Positions 25,802 to 34,984 are shown, counted from the stretch's first letter. The stretch: DNA of 64,000 nucleotides from Pedobacter suwonensis (GCF_900111825.1 NZ_FOJM01000007.1:62001-126000); one strand, 5' to 3'. A program made the numbers and translations. The notes: generated from the letters alone by a model not told the origin.

Positions 25802-26476
25802 ATGAAAAAAATATCAACCATTTTAATTTTATCTGTTTTAAGTTTCGGCGTCTGGGCACAAAATTCGCCCTTAACCAGTTACGGTTTTAGGTTGGGATTA
25901 ACCGCAAGTCCAACTTTTGGCTGGATTAAACCTGAGCAGGGAAAAACTGAGGGAGTAGCCCTGGGCTTTTCATATGGATTGATTGGTGACTTTAATTTTG
26001 CTCCAAATTATAGTTTTTCTACGGCCTTAACTATTACTTCTGTTAATGGTAAAAGCACAGAGGCCAATGTTTCACCTTATTATGCCGCAAGTGGCAGTGC
26101 AGCACCAAAAGCTTACGATTTAAAATATAAGCTACAATACGTAGAGCTGCCTTTAACTGTTAAGCTTAAGACTGTGAAAACTGATGGAAAACGCTGGTAT
26201 GGTCAGTTTGGATTGTCTAATTCAATTAATATTAGTGCAAAACAAAATGCGGTTACCGATGGTATGGTTGTTGGCGATAATTTAAATGTGTCTGATCACA
26301 TCAAATTTTATCGCGCCGGATTAATTATTGGTGGCGGTGGGGAATTTGATATTTCGGGCAATACCAGTATAGTGGCCGGGTTAACTTTTAATAACGGTTT
26401 CACTAATATTGTAACCGATAAAACCAGAGATGTTAGAAATCACTATTTAGCACTTAATTTCGGCGTATTCTTTTAA
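25802..26476 (+). CDS. PorT-type outer membrane beta-barrel protein
   Basis: A 224-residue outer membrane protein with a signal peptide (MKKISTILILSVLSFGVWAQ). The barrel has alternating hydrophobic strands such as YGFRLGLTASPTFGW, LPLTVKLKTVK and FYRAGLIIGGGGEFDISGN, and ends in an aromatic (F) as outer membrane barrels do. It resembles the PorT/OMP_b-brl_2 family; whether it is the true T9SS PorT is not settled. It is divergent from the gldB-like gene with about 28 nt between start codons, and precedes nadE. Confidence 0.8.
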   Translation: MKKISTILILSVLSFGVWAQNSPLTSYGFRLGLTASPTFGWIKPEQGKTEGVALGFSYGLIGDFNFAPNYSFSTALTITSVNGKSTEANVSPYYAASGSAAPKAYDLKYKLQYVELPLTVKLKTVKTDGKRWYGQFGLSNSINISAKQNAVTDGMVVGDNLNVSDHIKFYRAGLIIGGGGEFDISGNTSIVAGLTFNNGFTNIVTDKTRDVRNHYLALNFGVFF

Positions 26477-26489
26477 CCCGAATAGCGGT

Positions 26490-26597
26490 CTTAATACTCA
26501 ATACGCACTACTTGATACCAGATACTCACTACTTGATACCAGATACTCACTACTTTATACCAGATACTTACTACTTGATACTCACTACCTGACACAT
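26490..26597. repeat. 21-bp tandem repeat before nadE
   Basis: About four to five copies of the 21-nt unit ACTCACTACTTGATACCAGAT with small changes, running to within 6 nt of the nadE ATG. Confidence 0.85.
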
Positions 26598-26602
26598 TTA
26601 AC

Positions 26603-28243
26603 ATGAAAATAGCACTAGCACAACTTAATTACCACATCGGGAACTTTGAGGCCAACACCAGAAAAATAACTGAAAATATTCAATTGGCAAAAAACAAAGG
26701 TGCAGATCTGGTTGTTTTTGCCGAATTGGCTATTTGTGGTTACCCGCCGAGAGATTTTCTGGAGTTTGATGAATTTATTGGGTTGTGTGAAACCGCGGCC
26801 CATGAAATAGCAAAGTCCTGTACTGATATTGCATGTATTGTTGGGCTCCCTGTTAAAAATGAGCTATTGCAGGGGAAAGACCTTTATAACGCAGCTTATT
26901 TCATTGAGGATGGAAAAGTTAAGGCAGTAGTGAGAAAAGCATTGTTGCCAACTTATGATGTGTTTGATGAATATCGCTATTTTGAACCGGCCACACAATT
27001 TAACTGTATCGATTTTAAAGGTAAAAAAATTGCCTTGACCATTTGTGAAGACCTTTGGAATATTAACGATAATCCATTGTATATATCAAATCCAATGGAT
27101 GAGTTGATTAAAGAGCAGCCAGATGTAATGATTAATATCGCAGCATCACCTTTCTCTTATACCCATGATGATGAACGCATTAAAGTACTGGCCGATAATG
27201 CAAAAAAGTACAGCCTGCCAGTTTTCTATGTAAACCAGGTTGGGGCGCAGACGGAGATTATTTTTGATGGCGGTTCTTTGGTTTTTGATGCTGATGGAGC
27301 CATGAAAGCAGAGATGAAATATTTTGAAGAGGATCTTCAGGTATTTGATCTTGAAGAGGTTGAAAATGTACGCAATAAGTATCCGCAATCGGAAAGATTA
27401 ACAGATATTGAACAGATTCATGATGCACTGGTTTTAGGCATAAAAGATTATTTTGAGAAGTCTGGATTTAGTAAAGCCGTTTTAGGTTTGTCTGGCGGAA
27501 TTGATTCGGCGGTGGTTTGTGCCCTGGCTTGTCGCGCATTAGGCCCCGGAAATGTAATGGCCGTTTTAATGCCTTCTAAATATTCTTCCGACCATTCTGT
27601 TCAGGACGCTTTGGATTTGGTGAACAATATTGGTTGTATGCACGAAATTGTGCCTATTAAAGAGGTTACAGAAGCGTTTGACAACATATTGGCGCCAGCG
27701 TTTAAAGGTTTGCCTTTTAACCTTACTGAAGAGAATATCCAGGCGCGGATCCGCGGCATTATCAACATGGCAATGAGCAATAAATTTGGCTATATTTTAT
27801 TAAATACCTCAAACAAAAGCGAATGTGCAGTAGGTTATGGTACCTTGTATGGCGATATGTGCGGTGCAATTGGTGTGATTGGTGATGTATATAAAATGCA
27901 GGTTTTTGAACTCGCGAAGTACATCAATAAGGAAAGGGAAATTATACCGGTTAATACCATTGTTAAACCACCATCAGCAGAATTGAGGCCTGATCAGAAA
28001 GATTCTGATTCTTTACCTGAATATGAAATCCTCGATAAAATATTATACCAGCATATTGAAAGGAAACAAGGCTCAAAAGCGATTATTGCTCAGGGCTTTG
28101 ATGAGGCATTGGTTTTACGTATCTTAAAGATGGTTAATATTGCCGAATTTAAACGTTACCAAACGCCACCTATTTTAAGGGTATCGCCCAAAGCCTTTGG
28201 CATGGGCAGAAGAATGCCAATTGTAGGGAAATATATGGTTTAG
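26603..28243 (+). CDS. nadE: Glutamine-dependent NAD+ synthetase
   Basis: A 546-residue two-domain enzyme that converts nicotinic acid adenine dinucleotide to NAD using glutamine. The N-terminal nitrilase-like amidase shows LVVFAELAICGYPPRDFLEF (catalytic Glu) and ALTICEDLWN (nucleophile Cys near residue 150). The C-terminal synthetase has LGLSGGIDSAVVCALA (P-loop) and the acidic NTSNKSECAVGYGTLYGD block. Full length. The start at 26603 is the ATG just after the tandem repeat, which must lie in the leader or promoter. Confidence 0.95.
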   Translation: MKIALAQLNYHIGNFEANTRKITENIQLAKNKGADLVVFAELAICGYPPRDFLEFDEFIGLCETAAHEIAKSCTDIACIVGLPVKNELLQGKDLYNAAYFIEDGKVKAVVRKALLPTYDVFDEYRYFEPATQFNCIDFKGKKIALTICEDLWNINDNPLYISNPMDELIKEQPDVMINIAASPFSYTHDDERIKVLADNAKKYSLPVFYVNQVGAQTEIIFDGGSLVFDADGAMKAEMKYFEEDLQVFDLEEVENVRNKYPQSERLTDIEQIHDALVLGIKDYFEKSGFSKAVLGLSGGIDSAVVCALACRALGPGNVMAVLMPSKYSSDHSVQDALDLVNNIGCMHEIVPIKEVTEAFDNILAPAFKGLPFNLTEENIQARIRGIINMAMSNKFGYILLNTSNKSECAVGYGTLYGDMCGAIGVIGDVYKMQVFELAKYINKEREIIPVNTIVKPPSAELRPDQKDSDSLPEYEILDKILYQHIERKQGSKAIIAQGFDEALVLRILKMVNIAEFKRYQTPPILRVSPKAFGMGRRMPIVGKYMV

Positions 28244-28332
28244 GTTGTTTAATTGGTGAATTGCTGAGATTGTTAAACTGTGGATTACAAACTGAAAACT
28301 GGTAGTTGTTGAAACTGTGAATTGTAGAAAGG

Positions 28333-28414
28333 TCGTCTCGAGTGAAGCGTAGCGGAATGGAGAGATCTTTTAAATAGATTTCTCGACTACGTTGCACTCC
28401 GCTCGAAATGACGA
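28333..28414. repeat. Inverted-repeat intergenic element
   Basis: GTCGTCTCGAGTGAAGCG and the inverted CGCTCGAAATGACGA bracket about 80 nt, with AGATCTTTTAAATAGAT pairing in the centre. Between nadE and the OsmC gene. Confidence 0.6.
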
Positions 28415-28435
28415 TTAGGGGTTCACCGTTACATT

Positions 28436-28852
28436 TTAAGCTAAAGTAGCATCAACTGTAATGGTTGTATTCAATAATTTAGAGATCGGGCAGTTTTTTT
28501 CTGCATCTGCAACCAGCTCATCAAATTTTTCCTGTGTTAAATCTGGTACGGAAGCTGTTAAAGTTAAATGCGATTCTACAATTTCACCTTTTGACGGATC
28601 AAGGTTGATTTCACATTTTGTTTCCAGTTTATCGGCTGTAAACCCTGCTTCAGTTAAGTTAGCAGATAGTTTCATGGTGAAACAGCCTGCATGTGCAGCA
28701 GCAATTAATTCCTCTGGATTTGTACCCACACCATCTGCAAAACGGGTATTGAAAGAATATTGAGTGTTATTTAAAGTAGTGCTTTGTGTAGTGATGTTAC
28801 CACTGCCTTCTTTGATAGAACCTTGCCATACGGCTGTTGCATTTCTTTTCAT
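28436..28852 (-). CDS. OsmC family peroxidase-like protein
   Basis: A 138-residue OsmC-type protein. The two redox Cys of the family are visible: one in [12 protein letters not shown] near residue 57 and one in [10 protein letters not shown] near residue 121. Such proteins reduce organic hydroperoxides with lipoyl or thiol donors. The length is normal and no signal peptide is present. It is monocistronic, facing nadE across the inverted-repeat element. Confidence 0.9.
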   Translation of the reverse strand: MKRNATAVWQGSIKEGSGNITTQSTTLNNTQYSFNTRFADGVGTNPEELIAAAHAGCFTMKLSANLTEAGFTADKLETKCEINLDPSKGEIVESHLTLTASVPDLTQEKFDELVADAEKNCPISKLLNTTITVDATLA

Positions 28853-28941
28853 AATCGGATTTTATTTTTAGATTGTTTAACACCTAAAGATAAAAATATG
28901 TTTGTGTAAAGCTGGCAATTCTTTGTTAAGAAATCATGTGA

Positions 28942-29460
28942 TTATCCGGCCTTATCCATTGGTTCTTCCTGAATCATCTTACCTCTTAACGATTGAAAAA
29001 GCAATATACTTATACCTATCATAATCGAAATATCGGCAAAATTAAAAACACCTGTTTGGAAGAGGTAAAAATCCATGTGCATAAAATCGGTAACCGATCC
29101 ATGCAAAATCCGATCATATAAATTGCCTACACCACCGCCGATCAGAAAACACAAAGCAATTTGCATGGTCATCGGCAAGTTACGTTTGGTAAATAGAAAA
29201 TATAAACCGTAGAGCAAAAATAATAGGGGTAAACCTGTTAAAATAATGAGCCTGAAAATGTAGGGCATGTTATCGCCCAGGCTCAAAAATGCCCCGGTGT
29301 TTTCTACTCTGGTTAAGGTGAAATGGTCTTTTATAATGCTGATGTTTTCGTAATCGCTGATCTCGTTACGAACAATTCTTTTAGAAAACTGATCGCAGCT
29401 AAAATTTAGGGCTAATAATAAGAGTAATATCGACCAGCGGAGGTTTTCTATTTTTTGCAT
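28942..29460 (-). CDS. lspA: Lipoprotein signal peptidase II
   Basis: About 172 residues from the ATG at 29460, a membrane aspartyl peptidase that removes the signal peptide of prolipoproteins. The first helix is followed by SCDQFSKRIVRN, and the two catalytic Asp lie in NLYDRILHGSVTDFMHM and FNFADISI. Four hydrophobic helices fit LspA. An ATG at 29484 would lengthen it and overlap the upstream gene by 20 nt; the shorter start leaves a 4-nt gap and matches the family better. It is the last gene of lnt-dinB-lspA. Confidence 0.93.
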   Translation of the reverse strand: MQKIENLRWSILLLLLALNFSCDQFSKRIVRNEISDYENISIIKDHFTLTRVENTGAFLSLGDNMPYIFRLIILTGLPLLFLLYGLYFLFTKRNLPMTMQIALCFLIGGGVGNLYDRILHGSVTDFMHMDFYLFQTGVFNFADISIMIGISILLFQSLRGKMIQEEPMDKAG

Positions 29461-29464
29461 AATT

Positions 29465-29926
29465 TTATCTGATAATATCGGCATCTACCGGTGTGTAGCC
29501 CAAATGTCTGCTTAGCGACATGATTTGCCCCTTGTGATGAAACTCGTGAGTAATGACATGGGTGAACAACTGTAAAGGATTTACGATTAAAATCGCTCCG
29601 TTTTTGACCAATTCCATGTTATGCAACTCATTTCCTTTAAATTTTTCTGCAAATAAAGCAATATATTCATCTGCCTGTTCAAAATAAGTTTGGCAGTCGT
29701 TTAAAGTCTGGTACCTTTCGAAAGGTAAAAACTCCTGTTCAATGCCTAAGGCCCTTTCGCCAATCCATGCGCAATAGGTCTGGCAAATATGAACCAACAA
29801 ATTTCTGATGGAGCCTCTGCCGAACGAACTGTTATTGGTTAAAAAATCATGTTCTGAAATTTGCCCTACATAAGTTAAAAGGGTATTCCTGGAGGATAAA
29901 ACGAAATCGTATTGTTGTTTAAGCAT
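29465..29926 (-). CDS. DinB-like putative metalloprotein
   Basis: A 153-residue DinB/YfiT-type four-helix protein. The metal-binding histidines are visible in LVHICQTYC (near residue 45) and HEFHHKGQIM (near residue 130), spaced as in the family. These proteins bind a divalent metal and include thiol-dependent S-transferases; the substrate is unknown. It overlaps lnt by 8 nt and ends 4 nt before lspA, so it is embedded in the lipoprotein-maturation operon. Confidence 0.85.
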   Translation of the reverse strand: MLKQQYDFVLSSRNTLLTYVGQISEHDFLTNNSSFGRGSIRNLLVHICQTYCAWIGERALGIEQEFLPFERYQTLNDCQTYFEQADEYIALFAEKFKGNELHNMELVKNGAILIVNPLQLFTHVITHEFHHKGQIMSLSRHLGYTPVDADIIR

Positions 29927-31547
29927 GGCCCGTTTTCCTGATCCATTTTCTATATGGAATAATTAAAGCTAAAAGAACGGCGGTAATGCTCAGTAATTTT
30001 GCAATAATATCTCCGCTTTTTACATAAAAGGTAATCTCGTCATTCAGGTTGATATTGGCCTTTAATGCAGTTCTGGTCCACCATTTGGTCTTTTGGGTTA
30101 CATCGCCGCGTTGATTGATAAAGCAGGATATTCCGGTATTGGCTGAGCGAGCTACATCACGATGGGTTTCAATTGCCCTGAGTTTGGCATACATCATGTG
30201 CTGGTCTTTCCCTGAAGTATTTCCCCACCAGCCATCATTAGTGATAATCGCGATAAATTGTGCGCCATCTTTAACCTGTTCACCAATCCAATCGCCCCAC
30301 AAACTTTCATAACAAACCACAGGCGCAACACCAATGCCGCTTTGCGCATATAACACACTCGGCTTATCTTGCCAGCCCCATCCGCCAACAGTTCCGCCCA
30401 ACTGAGCAAAAACGCCGTCTAAAAACGAAAATACTTTTGGGAAGGGCATTTTTTCTACCCCGGGAACCAGTTTGGATTTATGGTAAAACTGAACATTGGC
30501 AGAATTTTCTACCTGCATGGCGGTGTTAAAATTATCAAAATAAATACCCCGTTGGTTATCAAATTTTGAGGTTATTGTCCTTTTATCCTGATAAATTTTA
30601 ATGCTTTCTATTCCTGTAATCAATGTTCCGTTTTTATACTTTGATAAAAAGTTTTGCAGCGTGATGAAATCGTTATTGCTCCTGATCCGATCTTCATCAG
30701 CGTAATTTGGAATAGCCGTTTCCGGCCAGATAAAATACTCGGTATTGGTTTGCCCGATGGAATCTGATAAGTGTGTTAATATATTGATTTGTTCGGCTGG
30801 TGGTATATTTTCCAGTTTTTGGTAAGGATCGATATTTGGCTGAACCACTACTACATTACTTGGTGTTCCTTTTTGTGTGGCAGTAGAGTATTTGGTTAAC
30901 GAAATGCTGATGGGAATAATCACTACCAAAGCCCAGATACCCGCTGCTCTGAACCTTAAATAGCCGGTTTGCGATCTGAATTTCTGATAAGCTTCAAAAG
31001 CCAGGATATTGCTCAATAAAATCCACAGTGAACCACCATAAACACCGGTATAATCATACCATTGGGCCAATTGGTGCATACCTGCCAAGCCATTACCCAA
31101 GGTCATCCAGGGGAAAGCTAAATCCCAGGTTTGCTGCAAATATTCTAGAGCGATGTAAAAGGAAATCAAGCCCAGATAAGCCATCTTTTTATTTACATAC
31201 TTGCCTAATCTATAGTATAACCAAAAAGCAAAAGTCATTAACAATGCACCCAATCCAAATGGAATTAATGAGACCGGTAGGGCTATAAGCGGGCCATTAT
31301 AAGCACTGATCGCATTATAAACCCAATAAATTGATGCTGTATTCCAGGCTAAAAAAGTTAAACCTGCCGTTAGGAAAATTCTTTTACCCTGTTTCTTTCC
31401 GGAATCGTTTGAAATGGCATTTAGTGCAATGAACAAAGGCACCAGACCAATTAATAACAGCGGTGTAGTAAAAGGCATTGGTGGCCAGGCCAGCCAAAGT
31501 AAGAATGCACTTAAGAGAGCGAGGAGATAGGTTTGTTTAGATTTCAT
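29919..31547 (-). CDS. lnt: Apolipoprotein N-acyltransferase
   Basis: A 542-residue inner membrane enzyme that adds the third acyl chain to lipoproteins. The N-terminal half has several transmembrane helices. The periplasmic C-N hydrolase domain has the catalytic triad: WPETAIP (Glu), YHKSKLVPGVEKMPF (Lys) and VCYESLWGDW (Cys). AIITNDGWWGNTSGKDQHM is a family hallmark. It is the first gene of an operon with dinB-like and lspA, which supports a shared role in lipoprotein processing. Confidence 0.95.
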   Translation of the reverse strand: MKSKQTYLLALLSAFLLWLAWPPMPFTTPLLLIGLVPLFIALNAISNDSGKKQGKRIFLTAGLTFLAWNTASIYWVYNAISAYNGPLIALPVSLIPFGLGALLMTFAFWLYYRLGKYVNKKMAYLGLISFYIALEYLQQTWDLAFPWMTLGNGLAGMHQLAQWYDYTGVYGGSLWILLSNILAFEAYQKFRSQTGYLRFRAAGIWALVVIIPISISLTKYSTATQKGTPSNVVVVQPNIDPYQKLENIPPAEQINILTHLSDSIGQTNTEYFIWPETAIPNYADEDRIRSNNDFITLQNFLSKYKNGTLITGIESIKIYQDKRTITSKFDNQRGIYFDNFNTAMQVENSANVQFYHKSKLVPGVEKMPFPKVFSFLDGVFAQLGGTVGGWGWQDKPSVLYAQSGIGVAPVVCYESLWGDWIGEQVKDGAQFIAIITNDGWWGNTSGKDQHMMYAKLRAIETHRDVARSANTGISCFINQRGDVTQKTKWWTRTALKANINLNDEITFYVKSGDIIAKLLSITAVLLALIIPYRKWIRKTGHA

Positions 31548-31559
31548 ATGAAAATACTT

Positions 31560-31666
31560 GTCATTCTGACGCAGGAAGAATCTCTATGCGATAGAAAACT
31601 GACTTTGTTTTTGCTAACGTAGTACATTAGGGGTATGTTAAAGATGCTTCGTGCCTCAGCATGACA
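31560..31666. repeat. MITE-like inverted-repeat element
   Basis: GTCATTCTGACGCAGGAAG at one end and CTTCGTGCCTCAGCATGAC at the other are imperfect inverted repeats around about 107 nt of non-coding DNA, between lnt and the PH/SHOCT gene. Confidence 0.65.
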
Positions 31667-31678
31667 GCAGTTTTTCAT

Positions 31679-32332
31679 CTACAAACTATCTAAAATATTT
31701 GCTTTTTTAGCCTCATATTCTTCCTGGGTAATCAGGTGTTTATCGTATAAAGTTTTTAGCTTCCGCAACTTTAACGTGGTTTCGTCTTCCGGCTCTTCTA
31801 CCACCTCAGCAATTTGGATTACAGGTTGTGCAGGCTCTGGCGCGGGTTCATAAGCAGGTATTTCGGCAATAGGCTGGGCAGTTAAATTAATAGGAGAGGC
31901 TGTTGCACGATTTTCTTCCAGTTTTTGCTGGCGCAGCATTTCTTTATACTCTTCTAATTGCTGATTGGCAGCCTGATGTAATTTACGTGCCTGCACTTTC
32001 GGGATAAATTCGGTTACGATATTTTCGCCATGTTGCGGAACACATATAAATTTAGAACCAAAAAATTCTTCTTTAAACGAAACTTCTTTAATGCTTTTCC
32101 ACGAAATATCTTTGAAATTCATCGTTAAGCCCAAATTACCAGGCTCGCAATAGAAAATCCGCTTATTGGAGATCGCAATGCTGTCTGGTAACAAGTTTAC
32201 CGCTGGTTTTTTCTGTACGGCTAAATATAAAAGTTCTTCGCCTGTGGTTAGCAGGTCGTTTAATTTTCCAATAACTTTTTCAACCGCTTTTGGGTCTTGT
32301 TCGTCACTCAGAAATCTATCTATACTCATCAT
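31679..32332 (-). CDS. PH-like domain and SHOCT protein
   Basis: A 217-residue protein. Residues 30-110 hold a bacterial PH-like domain (EELLYLAVQKKPAV, IAISNKRIFYCEPG, ISWKSIKEVSFKEEFFG). A low-complexity Pro/Ala/Glu linker follows, and the C-terminal 30 residues are a SHOCT motif (LRKLKTLYDKHLITQEEYE). No signal peptide or membrane segment. Proteins of this layout are common and unassigned, perhaps membrane- or oligomer-associated scaffolds. Either of two Met codons could be the start. Confidence 0.83.
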   Translation of the reverse strand: MMSIDRFLSDEQDPKAVEKVIGKLNDLLTTGEELLYLAVQKKPAVNLLPDSIAISNKRIFYCEPGNLGLTMNFKDISWKSIKEVSFKEEFFGSKFICVPQHGENIVTEFIPKVQARKLHQAANQQLEEYKEMLRQQKLEENRATASPINLTAQPIAEIPAYEPAPEPAQPVIQIAEVVEEPEDETTLKLRKLKTLYDKHLITQEEYEAKKANILDSL

Positions 32333-32371
32333 GATATTTTTAAAATTGTATTGTGGTTTAGATTTTTGATG

Positions 32372-33085
32372 CTAATCTTCAGCATCTTCATATTTGTTTT
32401 TGCTTTTAATATGGGGTTTCCCCGCTATGCAAATTACAAATTCTCCTTTTAAAGTATTGTTTTCAAAGTGTGATTTTATTTCCAGCAAGGTTCCGCGAAC
32501 AGTTTCTTCGAACATCTTAGTCAGCTCTCTGCTTACGGATGCCTGCCTGTCGGCACCTAAATACTGCGCAAACTCCTCTAAAGTTTTTAATAAACGGTGC
32601 GGACTTTCGTAAAGTATAATGGTACGTTCCTCTTCAGCCAATTTTTTAAATTTGGTTTGCCTGCCTTTTTTAACCGGCAAAAAACCTTCGAAACAAAATG
32701 CATCAGCAGGTAAACCCGAGTTAACCAGGGCAGGAACAAAAGCTGTTGCACCTGGTAAACATTCTACCGCGATATCATTTTTCAGGGCTTCGCGTACCAG
32801 AAAAAAACCAGGATCTGAAATGGCGGGCGTACCGGCATCAGAGATAAGGGCAATTTTTTGACCTTCGTTTAAAAACCTGATGATTTCTGAAGTGGCTTTG
32901 TGTTCATTGTGCTGGTGGTGTGAGAAAACTCTTTTGTCGATCCCAAAATGTTTGAGCATCGGGGCACTTGTACGGGTATCTTCGGCGAGGATCAGGTCGC
33001 ATTCTTTTAATATACGGATTGCCCTAAAGGTCATATCCTCCAGATTGCCTATGGGCGTTGGTACGAGAAAGAGTTTGCCATCCAT
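32372..33085 (-). CDS. rsmI: 16S rRNA (cytidine-1402-2'-O)-methyltransferase
   Basis: A 237-residue tetrapyrrole-methylase-fold enzyme that methylates C1402 of 16S rRNA with SAM. The start MDGKLFLVPTPIGNLEDMTF gives the P-x-P-I-G-N-L-x-D hallmark at residues 9-17. LAEDTRTSAPMLKHF, LISDAGTPAISDPGFFLV and LPGATAFVPALVNSGLP follow in order. Full length. The stop lies 40 nt before the next same-strand gene. A MITE-like element separates it from serS. Confidence 0.95.
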   Translation of the reverse strand: MDGKLFLVPTPIGNLEDMTFRAIRILKECDLILAEDTRTSAPMLKHFGIDKRVFSHHQHNEHKATSEIIRFLNEGQKIALISDAGTPAISDPGFFLVREALKNDIAVECLPGATAFVPALVNSGLPADAFCFEGFLPVKKGRQTKFKKLAEEERTIILYESPHRLLKTLEEFAQYLGADRQASVSRELTKMFEETVRGTLLEIKSHFENNTLKGEFVICIAGKPHIKSKNKYEDAED

Positions 33086-33097
33086 ATTTTTCTGTGT

Positions 33098-33170
33098 TCG
33101 TCATTGCGAGAAGGAACGACGAAGCAATCTTTTTGTGTAGAGATTGCCGCACTGCGTTCGCAATGACGAC
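33098..33170. repeat. MITE-like inverted-repeat element
   Basis: TCGTCATTGCGA ... GAAGCAATCT and AGATTGC ... TCGCAATGACGA are perfect or near-perfect inverted repeats around a short centre. The same end sequences recur at 55030-55140. Confidence 0.75.
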
Positions 33171-33178
33171 TTAATTAT

Positions 33179-33186
33179 TATCTTTG
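33179..33186 (+). promoter_or_regulatory. Possible -7 box of serS
   Basis: TATCTTTG lies 16 nt before the serS ATG. Its upstream half falls inside the inverted-repeat element, and no -33 TTTG is clear. Confidence 0.4.
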
Positions 33187-33202
33187 CTTAAAAAATTAAA
33201 TA

Positions 33203-34474
33203 ATGCTGCAAGTTAACTATATCCGCGAAAATAGAGAGAAAGTTTTAGAACGTTTAAGTATCCGTAATTTTAAACAACCAGAACTGGTAGACGAAATCAT
33301 TAAAATTGATGAAGAACGTCGTTCCACTCAAACTTCGTTGGATAGCATTTCTGCTGAAGCTAACGCAGCTGCCAAGCAGATTGGCGATTTAATGCGTACG
33401 GGTAAAAAAGAAGAAGCGGAGGCCATTAAGGCACAAACGGCTTCTCACAAGGAAAATATTAAAAACCTGAGTGATCAATTGAATGAGTTGGAGACTGCTC
33501 AGCACAATTTGATTGTTCAATTGCCTAATTTGCCCTATCACCTGGTAAAAAAGGGGTCTACTGCAGAAGAAAACGAGGTTGTTTTAACACATGGCGAGCC
33601 TGCTCAGTTACCAAGCAAAGCGTTACCACATTGGGAGCTTGCTGCGAAATATGATATTATCGATTTCGAATTAGGCGTAAAAATCACTGGTGCTGGTTTT
33701 CCTGTTTATAAAGGAAAAGGGGCGAGGTTACAGCGGGCGCTGATCAATTTCTTTCTAGATCATGCAACAGCTGCGGGTTATAAAGAAATGCAGGTACCGC
33801 ATTTGGTTAATGCAGCTTCAGGCTTTGGTACTGGCCAGTTACCAGATAAAGAAGGGCAAATGTACCATTCAACTGTTGATGATTTATATTTAATCCCGAC
33901 AGCAGAAGTTCCGGTAACCAATTTGTACCGTGATGTCATTCTTAAAGAAGAAGATTTACCGATTAAAAATACAGCTTATACGCCTTGCTTCCGTAGGGAA
34001 GCAGGCTCATACGGTGCTCATGTACGTGGTTTAAACCGTTTACACCAGTTTGATAAGGTTGAGGTGGTTCAGGTTACCCATCCGGATAAATCTTATGAAA
34101 CTTTAGAAGAGATGAGCCAATATGTGCAATCTTTATTGAAAGAACTGGGATTACACTACCGCGTTTTGCGTTTATGTGGTGGTGATATGGGCTTTACTTC
34201 TGCCATGACCTACGATATGGAGGTATGGAGTGCTGCCCAGGAACGCTGGCTGGAAGTTTCTTCTGTATCAAACTTTGAAACCTACCAGAGTAACCGTTTG
34301 AAATTACGTTTTAAAGGCAAAGAGGGAAAAGCGCAGTTGGCCCACTCATTAAACGGAAGCGCATTGGCCTTGCCCCGCATCGTGGCATCTATTTTAGAAA
34401 ATTATCAAACTGAAAATGGAATTAAAATTCCGGAAGCTTTAGTGAAGTATACCGGCTTTGATAGGATTGATTAG
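33203..34474 (+). CDS. serS: Seryl-tRNA synthetase
   Basis: A 423-residue class II synthetase. The N-terminal tRNA-binding coiled coil spans about residues 1-105. The catalytic domain has GKGARLQRALINFFLDHA (motif 1 region), YTPCFRREAGSYGAHVRGLNRLHQF (motif 2; shown here as FRREAGSYG then RLHQFDKVE) and GSALALPRIVASILENYQ (motif 3). It ends AL VKYTGFDRID as usual. Full length. Own promoter box and perfect palindromic terminator, so monocistronic. Confidence 0.97.
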   Translation: MLQVNYIRENREKVLERLSIRNFKQPELVDEIIKIDEERRSTQTSLDSISAEANAAAKQIGDLMRTGKKEEAEAIKAQTASHKENIKNLSDQLNELETAQHNLIVQLPNLPYHLVKKGSTAEENEVVLTHGEPAQLPSKALPHWELAAKYDIIDFELGVKITGAGFPVYKGKGARLQRALINFFLDHATAAGYKEMQVPHLVNAASGFGTGQLPDKEGQMYHSTVDDLYLIPTAEVPVTNLYRDVILKEEDLPIKNTAYTPCFRREAGSYGAHVRGLNRLHQFDKVEVVQVTHPDKSYETLEEMSQYVQSLLKELGLHYRVLRLCGGDMGFTSAMTYDMEVWSAAQERWLEVSSVSNFETYQSNRLKLRFKGKEGKAQLAHSLNGSALALPRIVASILENYQTENGIKIPEALVKYTGFDRID

Positions 34475-34515
34475 TTTTCGATGAATCGTCACAGCAATGA
34501 CGATATTTCTAATAA

Positions 34516-34545
34516 AAAAAGCTTTGCAACGTTGCAAAGCTTTTT
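34516..34545. terminator. Perfect palindromic bidirectional terminator
   Basis: AAAAAGCTTTGCAAC directly followed by its exact reverse complement, ending in a T run. It lies between serS and the convergent small membrane-protein gene. Confidence 0.88.
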
Positions 34546-34574
34546 GTTTTTATAGATAGATGTGTTTCTTGAGA

Positions 34575-34889
34575 TTATAAAATCAGGATCAATAACAAAA
34601 TAATGATGATGATTGCGCCAACTGAAAGGTAAACTCCACCAGAAATGGCCCGGGCCTGACCTTTTAATTCTTTTAACTCGCTACGTAAAGCCTTACGCTC
34701 TGCTCTGGTTAAGTTCGATTTGTCCATGTCTCTGATTTCTTCAACACGGGTTTTAATTTTTTCCAGTTTCACTGCTTGTTCTGCAGATAATTCTGTTGGG
34801 TTTTTCGCAGGTTTGTCAGCTGCCTGAGCTGAATTAAAGCTAATGCCTAAAGCAAATACCAGCGCAAGTGTGTAGATGAATTTTTTCAT
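34575..34889 (-). CDS. Small envelope protein with C-terminal membrane helix
   Basis: A 104-residue protein from the ATG at 34889 (a TTG at 34913 is less likely). It has a signal peptide (MKKFIYTLALVFALGISFNS), a charged coiled-coil middle with LTRAERKALRSELKELKGQ, and a very hydrophobic C-terminal segment SVGAIIIIILLLILIL that ends the chain. This layout is common in Bacteroidota and often mislabelled as seryl-tRNA synthetase because it lies beside serS. Function unknown. Confidence 0.82.
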   Translation of the reverse strand: MKKFIYTLALVFALGISFNSAQAADKPAKNPTELSAEQAVKLEKIKTRVEEIRDMDKSNLTRAERKALRSELKELKGQARAISGGVYLSVGAIIIIILLLILIL

Positions 34890-34925
34890 AATATCTAATT
34901 TTTTAGTGTTCAATCTCTAGGTAAC

Positions 34926-34957
34926 AAAAAACCTACCAAAATGTTCTGGTAGGTTTT
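34926..34957 (-). terminator. Terminator after the SIMPL gene
   Basis: AAAACCTACC ... GGTAGGTTTT, an 11-bp stem with A and T tails, just after the stop of the SIMPL-domain gene. Confidence 0.75.
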
Positions 34958-34984
34958 AAAAGCATTAATTTATTATTGAAATTC

